Shown piece after piece: positions 9,219 to 18,650 of a DNA stretch of 64,000 bases (its first letter is position 1; every line of letters begins with the position of its first letter). The stretch covers positions 1,326,001-1,390,000 of the forward strand of contig NZ_CP147404.1 in NCBI RefSeq assembly GCF_037201805.1, given 5' to 3'. The DNA is from Bacillus sp. FJAT-52991. GTDB taxonomy: Bacteria; Bacillota; Bacilli; Bacillales; Domibacillaceae. A program made the position numbers and the translations under genes. The notes beneath the pieces are model-generated. The model was not told where the DNA came from, made no database searches, and worked only from the letters and a program-made list of their open reading frames with translations.

Positions 9219-10099
9219 CATATGATCAAGCTTCGGGATTGCGACAAAAGGTCAATCGGTTAACTGGAAATTTAGCAAAAACGGTTGCTGTAGTTAGTGG
9301 AAAAGGCGGCGTAGGAAAATCTAATATTTCTATGAATTTTGGCTTAAATTTAACACAGTATGGGAAAAAAGTGCTAATATTTGATATGGATATAGGTATG
9401 GGAAATATCCATGTGTTATCAGGTATAACAGGCGAACGCTCCATTGTTGAATTTTTTGAAAAGGGATGCAGCCTTGAAGAGTTGATTATAAATGGAACTG
9501 AAGGAGTGTCTTATATACTAGGAGGCTCTGGTTTAAGTAAGTTAATTGAATGGGATGACCATTATTTAGAGCGATGGCTATCCGCGATTGAGGAATTACA
9601 ATACCAGTATGATTATTTAATTTTTGATATGGGAGCAGGAGTGACAAAAGAATCCTTAGAGATACTGATGTCAGTGGAAGATATTTTTGTGGTGACCACA
9701 CCTGAGCCTACTTCGATTACTGACGCTTATTCGATGCTTAAGTTTATTCACCTTCGAGGAGGAACGAATACGTTTTATCTTGTATGTAATCGAGCAGAAA
9801 GTCTTGCAGAAGGTAGGGAAGTGATCATGCGGCTGCAAAATGTAGTGGACCGCTTTTTGCAAAGGGAGATCATTGAGCTTGGAATATTGCCGGAGGATCG
9901 GCATGTGAAACAAGCAGTCACGAAACAAATGCCTTTTTCACTTGCTTTTCCGCATGCTTCGATCTCTACAGCATGTAAGACGATGACGAATAATTATTTG
10001 ACGGGGTCAAACGCCCCTTCATTTAATGGGAAGTCATCTAGATTTATTGAAAAGCTTCGTCATTTTTTCATGAAAGGCAGGGGTGAAAATGAAAAATAA
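9215..10099 (+). CDS. flhG: MinD-like ATPase FlhG (YlxH)
   Basis: ParA/MinD-type ATPase that works with FlhF to set flagellar number and position. The deviant Walker A motif SGKGGVGKSN is near residues 29-38, with DMDIGMGN and DMGAGV as further nucleotide-site motifs. The N-terminal DQASGLR activates FlhF in the family. Length 294 residues. ATG 9215 overlaps the flhF stop, and the C-terminus runs 11 bp into cheB. Confidence 0.94.
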   Translation: MTYDQASGLRQKVNRLTGNLAKTVAVVSGKGGVGKSNISMNFGLNLTQYGKKVLIFDMDIGMGNIHVLSGITGERSIVEFFEKGCSLEELIINGTEGVSYILGGSGLSKLIEWDDHYLERWLSAIEELQYQYDYLIFDMGAGVTKESLEILMSVEDIFVVTTPEPTSITDAYSMLKFIHLRGGTNTFYLVCNRAESLAEGREVIMRLQNVVDRFLQREIIELGILPEDRHVKQAVTKQMPFSLAFPHASISTACKTMTNNYLTGSNAPSFNGKSSRFIEKLRHFFMKGRGENEK

Positions 10100-11174
10100 A
10101 AAAGTACTCGTGGTAGATGATTCAGCTTTTATGAGGAAGTTGATCACCGATATTTTAAATCACCATCCCGAACTTGATGTAGTAGCGACGGCACGTAATG
10201 GCAAGGACGCGATTGCGAAATTTGAGAAATACAAGCCGGATGTTATGACGATGGATGTGGAAATGCCTGAGATGGATGGCCTAGATGCGCTGAGCTACAT
10301 TATGGAGCACAAACCAACACCTATTGTTATGCTTTCAAGTTTAACGAAAAAAGGCACTGAAACAACGATGCTAGCTATGGAAAAAGGCGCGGTTGATTTT
10401 ATCGCTAAGCCTTCCGGGACTATTTCAGTGGATTTATACAAAATCAAAGATGAGCTGATTGAAAAAGTGTTAGCAGCTAGTCGGGCTAATGTCCGTCCTA
10501 TCTCTGTATTCAATAAACCGAAAATTCATAGCAAACCGAGTGTTAAAAAAGCACATGCTTTTCCAACTAATAGGCTAGAATGCTCAAAAACAAACGGGAA
10601 AACATTAATTGTGATCGGAACGTCAACAGGAGGTCCACGCGCCCTTCAAAGTGTACTAACGAGGCTTCCAGCCACTCTTAATGCACCTGTATTAATTGTT
10701 CAACATATGCCGGCAGGCTTTACTCATTCACTTGCTCAAAGGCTAGATTCACTTTCGGCCATTTCTGTTAAAGAAGCGGAAGACGGTGAGATTTTAAGAA
10801 ATAATACGGCGTATATTGCACCGGGAAATTATCACTTAAAAGTGAAGAAAGTTGGAGTCTCTTTAGCTGTTCATTTAGATCAAACCCCTGCAGTGAATGG
10901 ACATCGTCCTTCTGTTGATGTGCTTTTTGAGTCGGTAAGTGAGATATTAGACTACAACAAAGTTGCTGTCGTTATGACAGGTATGGGGGCGGACGGTGCT
11001 AATGGCTTATTCAAGCTGAAAGAGACGGGAAATGGGAATGTATCGGCTATTGCTGAGTCCAAAGATACATGTGTAGTGTTTGGAATGCCAAGAGCAGCGA
11101 TTGCTACACATGTAGTAGATGAAGTAGTACCAGTGGATCAAATTGCAGAAACAATTGTTAAGTATATACCTTAG
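10089..11174 (+). CDS. cheB: Chemotaxis protein-glutamate methylesterase CheB
   Basis: Removes methyl groups from, and deamidates, chemoreceptors during adaptation. A receiver domain (D10-D11, phosphoacceptor D56 in TMDVEMP, KPSG) is joined by a basic linker to a CheB methylesterase domain with the catalytic set GTSTGGP, VQHMPAGF and MTGMGADG. I start at ATG 10089; the GTG at 10083 is inside the AGGGGTGA site. The protein has 361 residues and overlaps flhG. Confidence 0.94.
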   Translation: MKNKKVLVVDDSAFMRKLITDILNHHPELDVVATARNGKDAIAKFEKYKPDVMTMDVEMPEMDGLDALSYIMEHKPTPIVMLSSLTKKGTETTMLAMEKGAVDFIAKPSGTISVDLYKIKDELIEKVLAASRANVRPISVFNKPKIHSKPSVKKAHAFPTNRLECSKTNGKTLIVIGTSTGGPRALQSVLTRLPATLNAPVLIVQHMPAGFTHSLAQRLDSLSAISVKEAEDGEILRNNTAYIAPGNYHLKVKKVGVSLAVHLDQTPAVNGHRPSVDVLFESVSEILDYNKVAVVMTGMGADGANGLFKLKETGNGNVSAIAESKDTCVVFGMPRAAIATHVVDEVVPVDQIAETIVKYIP

Positions 11175-11191
11175 AGAGGGATGAGCGGCTA

Positions 11192-13222
11192 ATGGAAGTG
11201 AATCAATATTTAGAAATTTTCATTGAAGAAAGCAAGGAACATTTGCAAGCAGTAAATGAAAATCTTTTAGTTTTGGAGAAAAATCCAGAAGACATCTCAA
11301 TTGTTAATGAAATCTTTCGTTCAGCCCATACGTTAAAAGGGATGTCTGCAACGATGGGATATGAGGATTTAGCAAACTTAACACATAAAATGGAGAATGT
11401 TTTAGATGCGATTCGAAACCATAAAATCCAAGTTACCGCGGAAATATTAGATGTTGTTTTTGCTTCAATTGACGATCTAGAGGCAATGGTCAATGATATT
11501 GCCTCTGGTGGAGATGGAAAAAGAGATGTCACCGCCATTGTTGAAAAACTGTTGAAAATTGAAAATGGAGAGGCATTATCAGCAGCTTCTGAAGAAGTAG
11601 CTGCAGCAGTGTCTGAACCATTGGCTCAAACATCATACGCATCTGAATACGATGAATTTGAACGGACAGTAATTGGACAATCTAGGGAACAGGGCTTCTC
11701 TTGCCTAGAAATTGAAGTTGAATTAAGAAGTGATTGTGTTCTTAAAGCGGCCAGAGTATTTATGGTCTTTGAAGTGCTTGAAAAATGCGGAGAAGTCATT
11801 AAATCAACCCCTTCAACGGAACAATTAGAAGAAGAGAAATTTGATGAAAAGTTCATTGTTACCATCATTACGAAAGATCCTGCTCAAGAAATTGAAAGCA
11901 AAGTTAAAAAAGTATCAGAAGTCGTGAATGTCACCATTAGGGAAGTAGAGTTTGAACCTTTAAATGTGAATGCAGCACCGCAACAAGAGGTGCAAACAGA
12001 GGTTAGCAAGCCGGCTGAAAATAAAGAAGTGAAAGAAACGAAAGAAGCAAAACAAAATAAACAGCAAGCTGTCGCCAATAAAACGATTCGTGTAAATATT
12101 GAACGCTTGGATATTTTGATGAATTTATTCGAAGAGCTTGTGATTGATCGTGGAAGGCTAGAACAAATTTCCGGGGATCTTAATCATCCAGAGCTTAATG
12201 AAACCGTGGAGCGGATGTCAAGAATTTCTGGTGATTTACAAAATATCATTTTAAACATGAGAATGGTTCCAGTAGAAACGGTGTTCAACCGTTTTCCGAG
12301 AATGGTTCGCCAGCTTGCCCGCGAGTTAAACAAGCAAATTAACTTGGAAATTATCGGGGCGGATACCGAGCTTGATCGTACGGTGATTGATGAAATTGGT
12401 GATCCTCTTGTTCACTTAATCCGTAACGCGATTGACCATGGCATAGAAAAGCCAGAAGACCGCAAAGCGAAAGGAAAACCTGCTGAAGGAACGGTGAAAC
12501 TAAAAGCCTACCATAGCGGAAACCATGTATTTATCGAAATTGAAGATGACGGCGCGGGAATCAACAGAGAAAAAGTGTTGAGTAAAGCTCTTGCAAAAGG
12601 AGTCGTAACAGAGGAACAGGCGCTTACCCTTTCAGATAAGCAGGTTTATGAACTGATTTTGGCTTCTGGATTCTCTACAGCTGAACAGGTGTCAGATATT
12701 TCAGGACGCGGCGTCGGACTCGATGTCGTAAAAACAACGATTGAATCCCTTGGAGGCTCGATTAGTATCGATGCCTACGAAGGAAAAGGCTCTATCTTTT
12801 CGATTCAGTTGCCACTGACGTTATCAATCATTTCTGTCATGCTAGTGGAAGTGGAAAAAGAGAAATATGCCATTCCATTGTCTTCGATTATTGAAACAGC
12901 GATTGTGAAGAAAACGGATATTTTAAAAGCACATACACAACAAGTCATTGATTTTCGTGGTAAAGTCGTTCCACTTGTTTTCTTAGAACAAATTTTTGAA
13001 GTGCCAACTGTTGAAGAAAAAGATGAATACTATTCAATCGTCATTGTTCGAAAAGGCGATAAAATGGCCGGGCTTGTTGTCGATTCCTTTATTGGTCAAC
13101 AAGAAGTAGTATTGAAATCACTAGGGAATTATTTAACAAATGTTTTTGCTATTTCAGGTGCTACGATTTTAGGAGATGGCCAGGTTGCCTTAATCGTAGA
13201 TTGTAATGCATTGATTAAATAA
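11192..13222 (+). CDS. cheA: Chemotaxis histidine kinase CheA
   Basis: Central chemotaxis kinase that phosphorylates CheY and CheB. Order of domains over 676 residues: Hpt domain with phospho-His H46 (SAHTLKGMSA), a P2-like region, a Lys/Glu-rich linker (about 275-300), dimerisation domain, HATPase with N box (LIRNAIDHGIE) and G boxes (DDGAGI, ISGRGVGLDVV), and a CheW-like P5 domain. Ribosome-binding site GAGAGGGATGAG precedes ATG 11192. cheW follows immediately. Confidence 0.95.
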   Translation: MEVNQYLEIFIEESKEHLQAVNENLLVLEKNPEDISIVNEIFRSAHTLKGMSATMGYEDLANLTHKMENVLDAIRNHKIQVTAEILDVVFASIDDLEAMVNDIASGGDGKRDVTAIVEKLLKIENGEALSAASEEVAAAVSEPLAQTSYASEYDEFERTVIGQSREQGFSCLEIEVELRSDCVLKAARVFMVFEVLEKCGEVIKSTPSTEQLEEEKFDEKFIVTIITKDPAQEIESKVKKVSEVVNVTIREVEFEPLNVNAAPQQEVQTEVSKPAENKEVKETKEAKQNKQQAVANKTIRVNIERLDILMNLFEELVIDRGRLEQISGDLNHPELNETVERMSRISGDLQNIILNMRMVPVETVFNRFPRMVRQLARELNKQINLEIIGADTELDRTVIDEIGDPLVHLIRNAIDHGIEKPEDRKAKGKPAEGTVKLKAYHSGNHVFIEIEDDGAGINREKVLSKALAKGVVTEEQALTLSDKQVYELILASGFSTAEQVSDISGRGVGLDVVKTTIESLGGSISIDAYEGKGSIFSIQLPLTLSIISVMLVEVEKEKYAIPLSSIIETAIVKKTDILKAHTQQVIDFRGKVVPLVFLEQIFEVPTVEEKDEYYSIVIVRKGDKMAGLVVDSFIGQQEVVLKSLGNYLTNVFAISGATILGDGQVALIVDCNALIK

Positions 13223-13243
13223 TTGATGGAAGGAAGGAAAATG

Positions 13244-13681
13244 ATGAGTAATATGAGTGCTCCGTCTACAATAAAAGTGATTGCCTTTCAACTAATGGAT
13301 AAAGAATATGCTTTCCCAGTCCATCAAGTCCATTCTATAGAGAAATTAATGCATATTACTCGAGTTCCAGGTACAGTCCCTTTTATTAAAGGCGTTATTA
13401 ACTTACGTGGGGTTGTTACACCGATTATTGATTTGCGAAATCGATTTAATCTTCCTGATGAACAATATAATGAGAATACTAGAATTATCATTGCCTCTTT
13501 TGATGAGATGGAAGTGGGGCTAGTCGTTGATGGAGCGAATGATGTGCTTGATATTTCAAGTGACATCATTGAACCTCAGCCCGATGTTGTTGGTTCTATA
13601 GAAGCGGAATATATTACTGGGGTAGCTAAATTAGAGAAAAGGCTTTTAATTTTATTAAGCTTAGAAAAAGTGTTTAAGTAA
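13244..13681 (+). CDS. cheW: Chemotaxis coupling protein CheW
   Basis: Adaptor linking receptors to CheA. It is a single CheW domain of about 145 residues with FIKGVINLRGVVTPIIDLR and VGLVVDGANDVLDI. Start choice: GGAAGG at 13232-13237 lies 6 bases before ATG 13244 and 3 before ATG 13241; an in-frame TTG at 13223 has no ribosome-binding site. Either ATG is possible. It lies between cheA and cheC as in B. subtilis. Confidence 0.93.
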   Translation: MSNMSAPSTIKVIAFQLMDKEYAFPVHQVHSIEKLMHITRVPGTVPFIKGVINLRGVVTPIIDLRNRFNLPDEQYNENTRIIIASFDEMEVGLVVDGANDVLDISSDIIEPQPDVVGSIEAEYITGVAKLEKRLLILLSLEKVFK

Positions 13682-13693
13682 AGGAGTAAATAC

Positions 13694-14335
13694 ATGAGCT
13701 ATATCGATCAAATTCAAACTCTCCACTTAGACATATTGAAAGAGATTGGAAATATAGGAGCGGGGCATGCGGCGACTGCTCTTTCTACACTTTTAAATAA
13801 AAAGGTAGATATGAAAGTGCCTAGCGTAAGGATTGCTAGTTTTAATGAAATGATGGAAATGGCAGGTGGAGCGGACCAAGAAGTGGTTAGTGTCAGCTTA
13901 AGGATAGAAGGAGAAGCGAGTGGAAATATGTTTTTCATCCTGTCTTTGGAACAAGCGGAAAATTATATTCGCAATATGACAGGCGATAAACAGTTTTCTT
14001 TTCAAGGAATGAATGGAGAAACCATTGGTTACTCTGCTATGCAAGAGCTAGGGAATATTTTGTCTGGGTCTTACTTATCAGCCTTAAGCGACTTTACACA
14101 ACTGCAGCTTTATCCATCTGTCCCTGAATTAGCGATTGATATGTTTGGCGCCATTATTAGCTTTGGTTTAGTAGAAGCCTCTCAATATGGGGATTATGCA
14201 ATTGTCATTGACACGGTACTTAAAGAAGAGGAGACAGGTGAAGAGGAGGAAGTGAAAGGGCATTTCTTTTTGCTTCCTGCTCCCTTCTCTTTCCCCACAA
14301 TATTTCGTGCCTTGGGAGTCGAGATGAATGAATAG
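13694..14335 (+). CDS. cheC: CheY-P phosphatase CheC
   Basis: Phosphatase that helps adaptation by dephosphorylating CheY-P and binding CheD. Two signature helices are visible, ILKEIGNIGAGHAA (E16/N19) and MQELGNILSGSY, each with the ExxN pair used in catalysis. Length 213 residues, AAGGAG ribosome-binding site. It overlaps cheD by 8 bp, consistent with CheC-CheD complex formation. Paralogous to the middle domain of FliY in this window. Confidence 0.95.
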   Translation: MSYIDQIQTLHLDILKEIGNIGAGHAATALSTLLNKKVDMKVPSVRIASFNEMMEMAGGADQEVVSVSLRIEGEASGNMFFILSLEQAENYIRNMTGDKQFSFQGMNGETIGYSAMQELGNILSGSYLSALSDFTQLQLYPSVPELAIDMFGAIISFGLVEASQYGDYAIVIDTVLKEEETGEEEEVKGHFFLLPAPFSFPTIFRALGVEMNE

Positions 14336-14825
14336 AATCAAACAAATCGTGAAAGTAGGGATTGCTGAGCTAAATATCGTTCGTTCTCCGGACAACATTC
14401 GGACATCAGGTCTAGGTTCTTGTGTTGGAGTTGTCATTTATGATGAACAGCAGGCTCTTGCAGGAATGGTTCATGTTATGTTACCAGACTCAGCTCTTGC
14501 TAAAACCGACAATATTAACAAAGCAAAATTTGCAGATACAGGAATCAGGGAACTACTTAACATTTTAAAAAGAGAAGGCGCTCAAATGTATAGATTAAAA
14601 GCAAAGCTTGCAGGCGGCGCCCAAATGTTTCAATTTAGCCCTCAAAGTGATTCTATGAGAATAGGGCCAAGAAATGTTGAAGCGGTCAAACGTAAATTGA
14701 GAGAAGAAAACATTCAGATTGCTGCTGAAGATGTTGGTGGTAATAACGGTCGAACCATTGAATTTGATCCGGACACGTGCCGGTTAATGATTCGAACGGT
14801 AAATAAAGGAGTTCGAGAAATATAA
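14328..14825 (+). CDS. cheD: Chemoreceptor glutamine deamidase CheD
   Basis: Deamidates receptor glutamines and is regulated by CheC. The catalytic Cys lies in GLGSCVGVVIYD and the His in GMVHVMLPDS; AKLAGGAQMF and GGNNGRTIEFD are further family motifs. Length 165 residues. It starts inside the end of cheC, and the next gene starts at its stop. Confidence 0.95.
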   Translation: MNRIKQIVKVGIAELNIVRSPDNIRTSGLGSCVGVVIYDEQQALAGMVHVMLPDSALAKTDNINKAKFADTGIRELLNILKREGAQMYRLKAKLAGGAQMFQFSPQSDSMRIGPRNVEAVKRKLREENIQIAAEDVGGNNGRTIEFDPDTCRLMIRTVNKGVREI

Positions 14826-15181
14826 TGAGAGGCTCAATTTTATGGAATATCTGGTTCATGATTGCAGGGTTTACTCTTTATTTTCTACTTTCATTTCCTA
14901 ATGGGGAACCGTTGCCCGTTATTTTAGGTTCATTTGTTGTGGCTGCCATGTTTTTCATATTGATGTTTATTATTCGTTTCATGTTGTTTATCGCTTTTCC
15001 TCCCGATAGTTTTGCTGCGAAGCATGTAGAGGAAGGGCTGTCGGCTCAAGAAGAAACACAAGAAGAAAATCGTGAAGATACAATATCTATTAAAGCTGAT
15101 CAAGACACTGTAGCTAAACAACTAGAAATGACAGACAGCGAGAAAACTGCTGCAATTATTCGTGAAATGATTAACGAGTGA
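14825..15181 (+). CDS. Uncharacterised two-helix membrane protein between cheD and sigD
   Basis: I do not recognise this 118-residue protein. Its N-terminal half has two predicted membrane helices (about 8-25 and 32-57, the second FVVAAMFFILMFIIRFMLF-like); the C-terminal half is hydrophilic and acidic (EEGLSAQEETQEENRED) and ends in a short helix. The ATG overlaps the cheD stop (TAATG), so it is translated with the che genes. B. subtilis as I recall it has no gene between cheD and sigD. The membrane anchor and charged tail resemble SwrB in layout only; no function is proposed. Confidence 0.75.
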   Translation: MRGSILWNIWFMIAGFTLYFLLSFPNGEPLPVILGSFVVAAMFFILMFIIRFMLFIAFPPDSFAAKHVEEGLSAQEETQEENREDTISIKADQDTVAKQLEMTDSEKTAAIIREMINE

Positions 15182-15337
15182 AGAGAATGGTGGCCCTAAT
15201 CCACTTCTTTACAAAAATTGCCACCGGACATTTGTAGTTAGTTTCTTAATAATATTATCAAGAACTTTATGAAGCCAGAATAAATCATTTAGAAATAAAC
15301 TTCTCGACGAGGTTAACCCGAGGAGGAGAGATAGAAA
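15182..15337 (+). promoter_or_regulatory. cheD/sigD intergenic leader with inverted repeats
   Basis: A 156-bp gap in an otherwise tightly packed operon. It has a 6-bp stem GGTGGC/GCCACC (about 15190-15226), an AT-rich middle, the palindrome GGTTAACC just upstream of the sigD ribosome-binding site, and CTCG/CGAG arms that could mask GAGGAGGAG. It may tune SigD translation or mRNA processing. I see no confident promoter. Confidence 0.3.
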
Positions 15338-16132
15338 ATGCCTAGGATGAATGTTAATGAAGAAGAAAAATTATGGGATGCTTGGTTAAAGAGTCGTGAT
15401 AGCCAGGCAGGAAACTTGCTGGTGGAAAAGTATATGCCTCTTGTTTCTTTTCATTCGCAACGAATTTCAGCGAATTTGCCACGGAGCGTCAATAAAGAAG
15501 ATATAAAAAGCTTAGCCTTAATGGGATTATTAGATGCATTAACTAAATTTGATCCGTCTAGGGATTTAAAGTTTGACACATATGCTTCCTTTCGAATTCG
15601 CGGCGCCATATTGGATGGTCTGAGAAAAGAAGATTGGCTACCGCGTGGTACAAGAGAAAAAGCGAAGAAGATCGAAGCGAAGATAGAGGAAATGGAGCAA
15701 AAATATTTGCGTCGTGTTACGGCTGTTGAAGTAGCGGAGCAGCTCAACTTAAGTGAAGATGAAATTCATCAAACCATGACTGAACACTTATTTGCCAATG
15801 TGCTTTCTATGGATGAACATGTACAAGATTCGGATCATTCTGATGCCAAAGGGTTTATATTAAAGGATGAGAAGACGATTTCACCGGAAGAGGAAGTTTT
15901 AAAAGGTGAGCTCATCCAAGAGCTTGTACAAGAAATTTCTAAGTTAACAGCAAAAGAGCAAATGGTGCTGAGCTTGTTTTATCATGAAGAACTGACTTTG
16001 ACTGAAATAGGTGAAGTGATGAGCTTATCGACATCAAGAATCTCCCAAATTCATTCAAAAGCTATTTTCAAACTAAAAAACCAGCTGATAAAGGTGAATG
16101 GAACGGCGCCTTCATTAAGGAAAACAAATTAG
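15338..16132 (+). CDS. sigD: RNA polymerase sigma factor SigD (flagellar/motility)
   Basis: FliA-type sigma factor for late flagellar, chemotaxis and autolysin genes. The 264 residues show region 2 (FDPSRDLKFDTYASFRIRG, DGLRKEDWLPR), region 3 (AVEVAEQLNLSEDEI) and region 4 with the helix-turn-helix LTLTEIGEVMSLSTSRISQIHSK-like stretch. GAGGAGGAGAG precedes ATG 15338. The position near the distal end of the fla/che operon is conserved; in B. subtilis this position limits SigD level. Confidence 0.95.
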   Translation: MPRMNVNEEEKLWDAWLKSRDSQAGNLLVEKYMPLVSFHSQRISANLPRSVNKEDIKSLALMGLLDALTKFDPSRDLKFDTYASFRIRGAILDGLRKEDWLPRGTREKAKKIEAKIEEMEQKYLRRVTAVEVAEQLNLSEDEIHQTMTEHLFANVLSMDEHVQDSDHSDAKGFILKDEKTISPEEEVLKGELIQELVQEISKLTAKEQMVLSLFYHEELTLTEIGEVMSLSTSRISQIHSKAIFKLKNQLIKVNGTAPSLRKTN

Positions 16133-16148
16133 AGGATAAGAAGGAAAC

Positions 16149-16625
16149 ATGACGACACTTTTCATATGGATTTCGCTTATATTAAATGCAGTCGCTCTAT
16201 TTGCCATTATTCTTCTATTCTTGAGACAAAATCGCTTGTTTGATGTAAAAAAACAACAACAAAAAATTGCTCAAGAAATGGAAGAAATGATGGATGCCTA
16301 TTTGTTAGAGATGAAAGAGGAAAATGAGAAACTTATTCAACAATTGTCACAAAAATCGACAATAAATGAAATAAAGTCTTCGCCCGTTCAAAAGCAGGAG
16401 CTATCGATCCCAAATTTACAACGTGCAAGAGCAGCTAAAGGGTATAAAGCGGCTAGTTCAACAAGCGGAAACGCGATTTTATCGAAAGAAAAGCAGTTTG
16501 AAGACGAAATCGCTCTTCTTCACGAACAAGGTTTAACCGTTGAAGACATCGCGAAGAAATTAAATAAAGGAAAGACAGAAGTTGAATTGGCTTTGAAATT
16601 TTCAAACATCGGGAAAAATAGTTGA
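16149..16625 (+). CDS. swrB: Swarming/flagellar assembly protein SwrB (YlxL)
   Basis: In B. subtilis SwrB promotes assembly of the flagellar switch/export complex and raises SigD activity. Here 158 residues: an N-terminal membrane helix (about 4-26), a coiled coil (about 33-75, KQQQKIAQEMEEMMDAYLLE), a variable linker and a C-terminal helix-turn-helix-like segment (DEIALLHEQGLTVEDIAKKL). It is the last gene of the fla/che operon; the stop overlaps the likely rpsB promoter. Confidence 0.88.
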   Translation: MTTLFIWISLILNAVALFAIILLFLRQNRLFDVKKQQQKIAQEMEEMMDAYLLEMKEENEKLIQQLSQKSTINEIKSSPVQKQELSIPNLQRARAAKGYKAASSTSGNAILSKEKQFEDEIALLHEQGLTVEDIAKKLNKGKTEVELALKFSNIGKNS

Positions 16626-16650
16626 TTGCTTTAGAAGGATATGTTATATT
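16622..16650 (+). promoter_or_regulatory. Promoter of rpsB-tsf
   Basis: TTGATT and TATATT are separated by 17 bp, a good SigA-type match. The -35 box overlaps the swrB stop codon. It would start transcription near 16657, leaving a leader of about 110 nt before rpsB. Confidence 0.6.
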
Positions 16651-16656
16651 TAGTAA

Positions 16657-16766
16657 CGGTGTTAATACACACGTTTGCGGATTTGGACAGATGGTGCTGT
16701 TTAAACAGTTTCTGGACGAAAATGAGGCAAGCGGAGGAAAATCAAAACCATTAGGAGGAACAAAAC
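16657..16766 (+). promoter_or_regulatory. rpsB mRNA leader (possible S2 autoregulation site)
   Basis: The roughly 110-nt leader between the promoter and rpsB contains a perfect 12-bp palindrome CTGTTTAAACAG and several short G-rich pairs (GCGGATTTGG, GCGGAGG). Ribosomal protein genes in Firmicutes often have autoregulatory leaders. I cannot identify this one as a named RNA family. Confidence 0.35.
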
Positions 16767-17498
16767 ATGTCAGTTATTTCAATGAAACAATTGCTTGAAG
16801 CTGGTGTACACTTTGGACACCAAACACGCCGTTGGAACCCAAAAATGAAAAAATATATTTTCCAAGAGCGTAACGGGATCTATATCATCGATCTTCAAAA
16901 AACAGTTCGTAAAGTCGAAGAAGCTTATAAATTCGTAAAAGAATTAGCAGAAGATGGCGGAAAAGTTCTTTTCGTTGGTACGAAAAAACAAGCTCAAGAG
17001 TCTGTGAAAGAAGAAGCAGAACGTTCTGGTATGTACTATGTAAACCAACGTTGGTTAGGTGGTACATTAACAAACTTCTCGACAATTCAAAAACGTGTAC
17101 AACGTTTAAAAAACATCGAGAAAATGGAAGAGGATGGAACATTTGAAGTTCTTCCTAAAAAAGAAGTAGTTCAATTGAAAAAAGAACATGAACGCTTAGT
17201 GAAATTCTTAGGCGGAATTAGAGATATGAAAGATCTTCCAGATGCATTGTTCATCATTGACCCACGTAAAGAGCGTATTGCGGTTGCTGAAGCTCGCAAA
17301 TTACACATCCCAATCGTTGGTATTGTTGATACAAACTGTGATCCGGATGAAATCGATTATGTGATCCCAGCAAATGATGATGCGATTCGCGCAGTGAAAC
17401 TTTTAACTGGAAAAATGGCAGATGCGATTTTAGAAGCTAAACAAGGCGAAGAAACAGTTGAAGTTGCTGCGGCTGAAGAAGTAGCTACTGCTGAGTAA
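16767..17498 (+). CDS. rpsB: 30S ribosomal protein S2
   Basis: Structural protein of the small ribosomal subunit. The 243 residues carry the S2 signatures [22 protein letters not shown] and [20 protein letters not shown], and end in an acidic tail. AGGAGG ribosome-binding site 7 bases upstream. It is separated from tsf by a terminator hairpin, so EF-Ts probably gets reduced read-through or its own promoter. Confidence 0.97.
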   Translation: MSVISMKQLLEAGVHFGHQTRRWNPKMKKYIFQERNGIYIIDLQKTVRKVEEAYKFVKELAEDGGKVLFVGTKKQAQESVKEEAERSGMYYVNQRWLGGTLTNFSTIQKRVQRLKNIEKMEEDGTFEVLPKKEVVQLKKEHERLVKFLGGIRDMKDLPDALFIIDPRKERIAVAEARKLHIPIVGIVDTNCDPDEIDYVIPANDDAIRAVKLLTGKMADAILEAKQGEETVEVAAAEEVATAE

Positions 17499-17508
17499 CA
17501 GTTGTGAT

Positions 17509-17548
17509 AAAAAGGTGATAAGACGAAAGTCCCTTATCACCTTTTTTT
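17509..17548 (+). terminator. Rho-independent terminator after rpsB
   Basis: A 14-bp perfect stem (AAAAAGGTGATAAG with CTTATCACCTTTTT) with a loop of about 10 bases is followed by a T run. It lies between rpsB and tsf, suggesting partial termination within the ribosomal operon. Confidence 0.85.
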
Positions 17549-17640
17549 AAAGGGAAAAAGCCAGAAAAGGTGTATAGTCAGCTTTTCTGTGCTAATCATA
17601 TATTTGATAGTTACATACAATTAAAGGAGGAAGAATACTT

Positions 17641-18522
17641 ATGGCAATTACTGCACAAATGGTAAAAGAACTTCGTGAAAAAACAGGCGCAGGCATGATG
17701 GACTGTAAAAAAGCTTTAACAGAAACAAACGGGGATATGGAGAAAGCTATTGACTTCCTTCGTGAAAAAGGAATCGCTAAAGCAGCTAAAAAAGCGGACC
17801 GTATTGCTGCTGAAGGTACAACTTTCATCAAAGCTGAAGGTAACGAAGCAGTGATCTTAGAAGTAAACTCTGAAACAGATTTCGTTGCAAAAAACGAAGG
17901 CTTCCAACAGCTTGTAAAAGAATTAGCGGATCACTTATTAGCAAGCAAACCAGCTTCTATCGAAGAAGCGCATGACCAAACAATGAGCAATGGCAAAACA
18001 GTGTCTGAGCAAATCAACGAAGCAGTCGCTAAAATTGGTGAAAAATTAACATTACGCCGTTTTGAAATTGTAACAAAAGGCGACAATGATGCATTTGGCG
18101 CTTACCTTCACATGGGTGGACGTATTGGTGTATTAACACTTCTAGAAGGTACAACAGATGAAGAAGCAGCGAAAGATGTAGCGATGCACGCAGCTGCTTT
18201 AAGTCCAAAATACATTTCACGTGATGCAGTATCTCAAGAAGAAGTAGAGCGTGAGCGTGAAGTATTAACGCAACAAGCATTAAACGAAGGTAAACCAGAA
18301 AACATCGTTGCGAAAATGGTTGAAGGCCGCATCAGCAAATTCTTTGAAGATATTTGCTTAGTGGATCAAACATTCGTTAAAAACCCTGACCAAAAAGTTG
18401 GTCAATTTGTAGCATCTAAAGGTGGAACAGTAAAAGCGCTTGTTCGTTATGCTGTTGGTGAAGGAATCGAGAAGCGTCAAGATAACTTTGCTGAGGAAGT
18501 AATGAGCCAAGTAAAAAAATAA
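17641..18522 (+). CDS. tsf: Translation elongation factor Ts
   Basis: Guanine-nucleotide exchange factor for EF-Tu. The 293 residues begin with the UBA-like domain and EF-Ts signature [16 protein letters not shown], then the core with [12 protein letters not shown] and [21 protein letters not shown] lies 8 bases before ATG 17641. Order rpsB-tsf-pyrH-frr is universal in Bacilli. Confidence 0.97.
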   Translation: MAITAQMVKELREKTGAGMMDCKKALTETNGDMEKAIDFLREKGIAKAAKKADRIAAEGTTFIKAEGNEAVILEVNSETDFVAKNEGFQQLVKELADHLLASKPASIEEAHDQTMSNGKTVSEQINEAVAKIGEKLTLRRFEIVTKGDNDAFGAYLHMGGRIGVLTLLEGTTDEEAAKDVAMHAAALSPKYISRDAVSQEEVEREREVLTQQALNEGKPENIVAKMVEGRISKFFEDICLVDQTFVKNPDQKVGQFVASKGGTVKALVRYAVGEGIEKRQDNFAEEVMSQVKK

Positions 18523-18564
18523 TTCCTTACCATTGCTTCATCAGAAAGAATGTATGGAAAATTG

Positions 18565-18597
18565 GAAATCCCTTACCGCTTGTTGGTGAGGGATTTC
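18565..18597 (+). terminator. Hairpin/terminator between tsf and pyrH
   Basis: GAAATCCCTTACC pairs with GGTGAGGGATTTC (one G-U) around a 7-base loop. The T tract is short, so termination is probably partial or the stem has a processing role. Confidence 0.6.
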
Positions 18598-18650
18598 ATA
18601 TAGAAGTTTCGGCAAAATCGTAATCAAAACCATTACATATGGAGGTCTAC

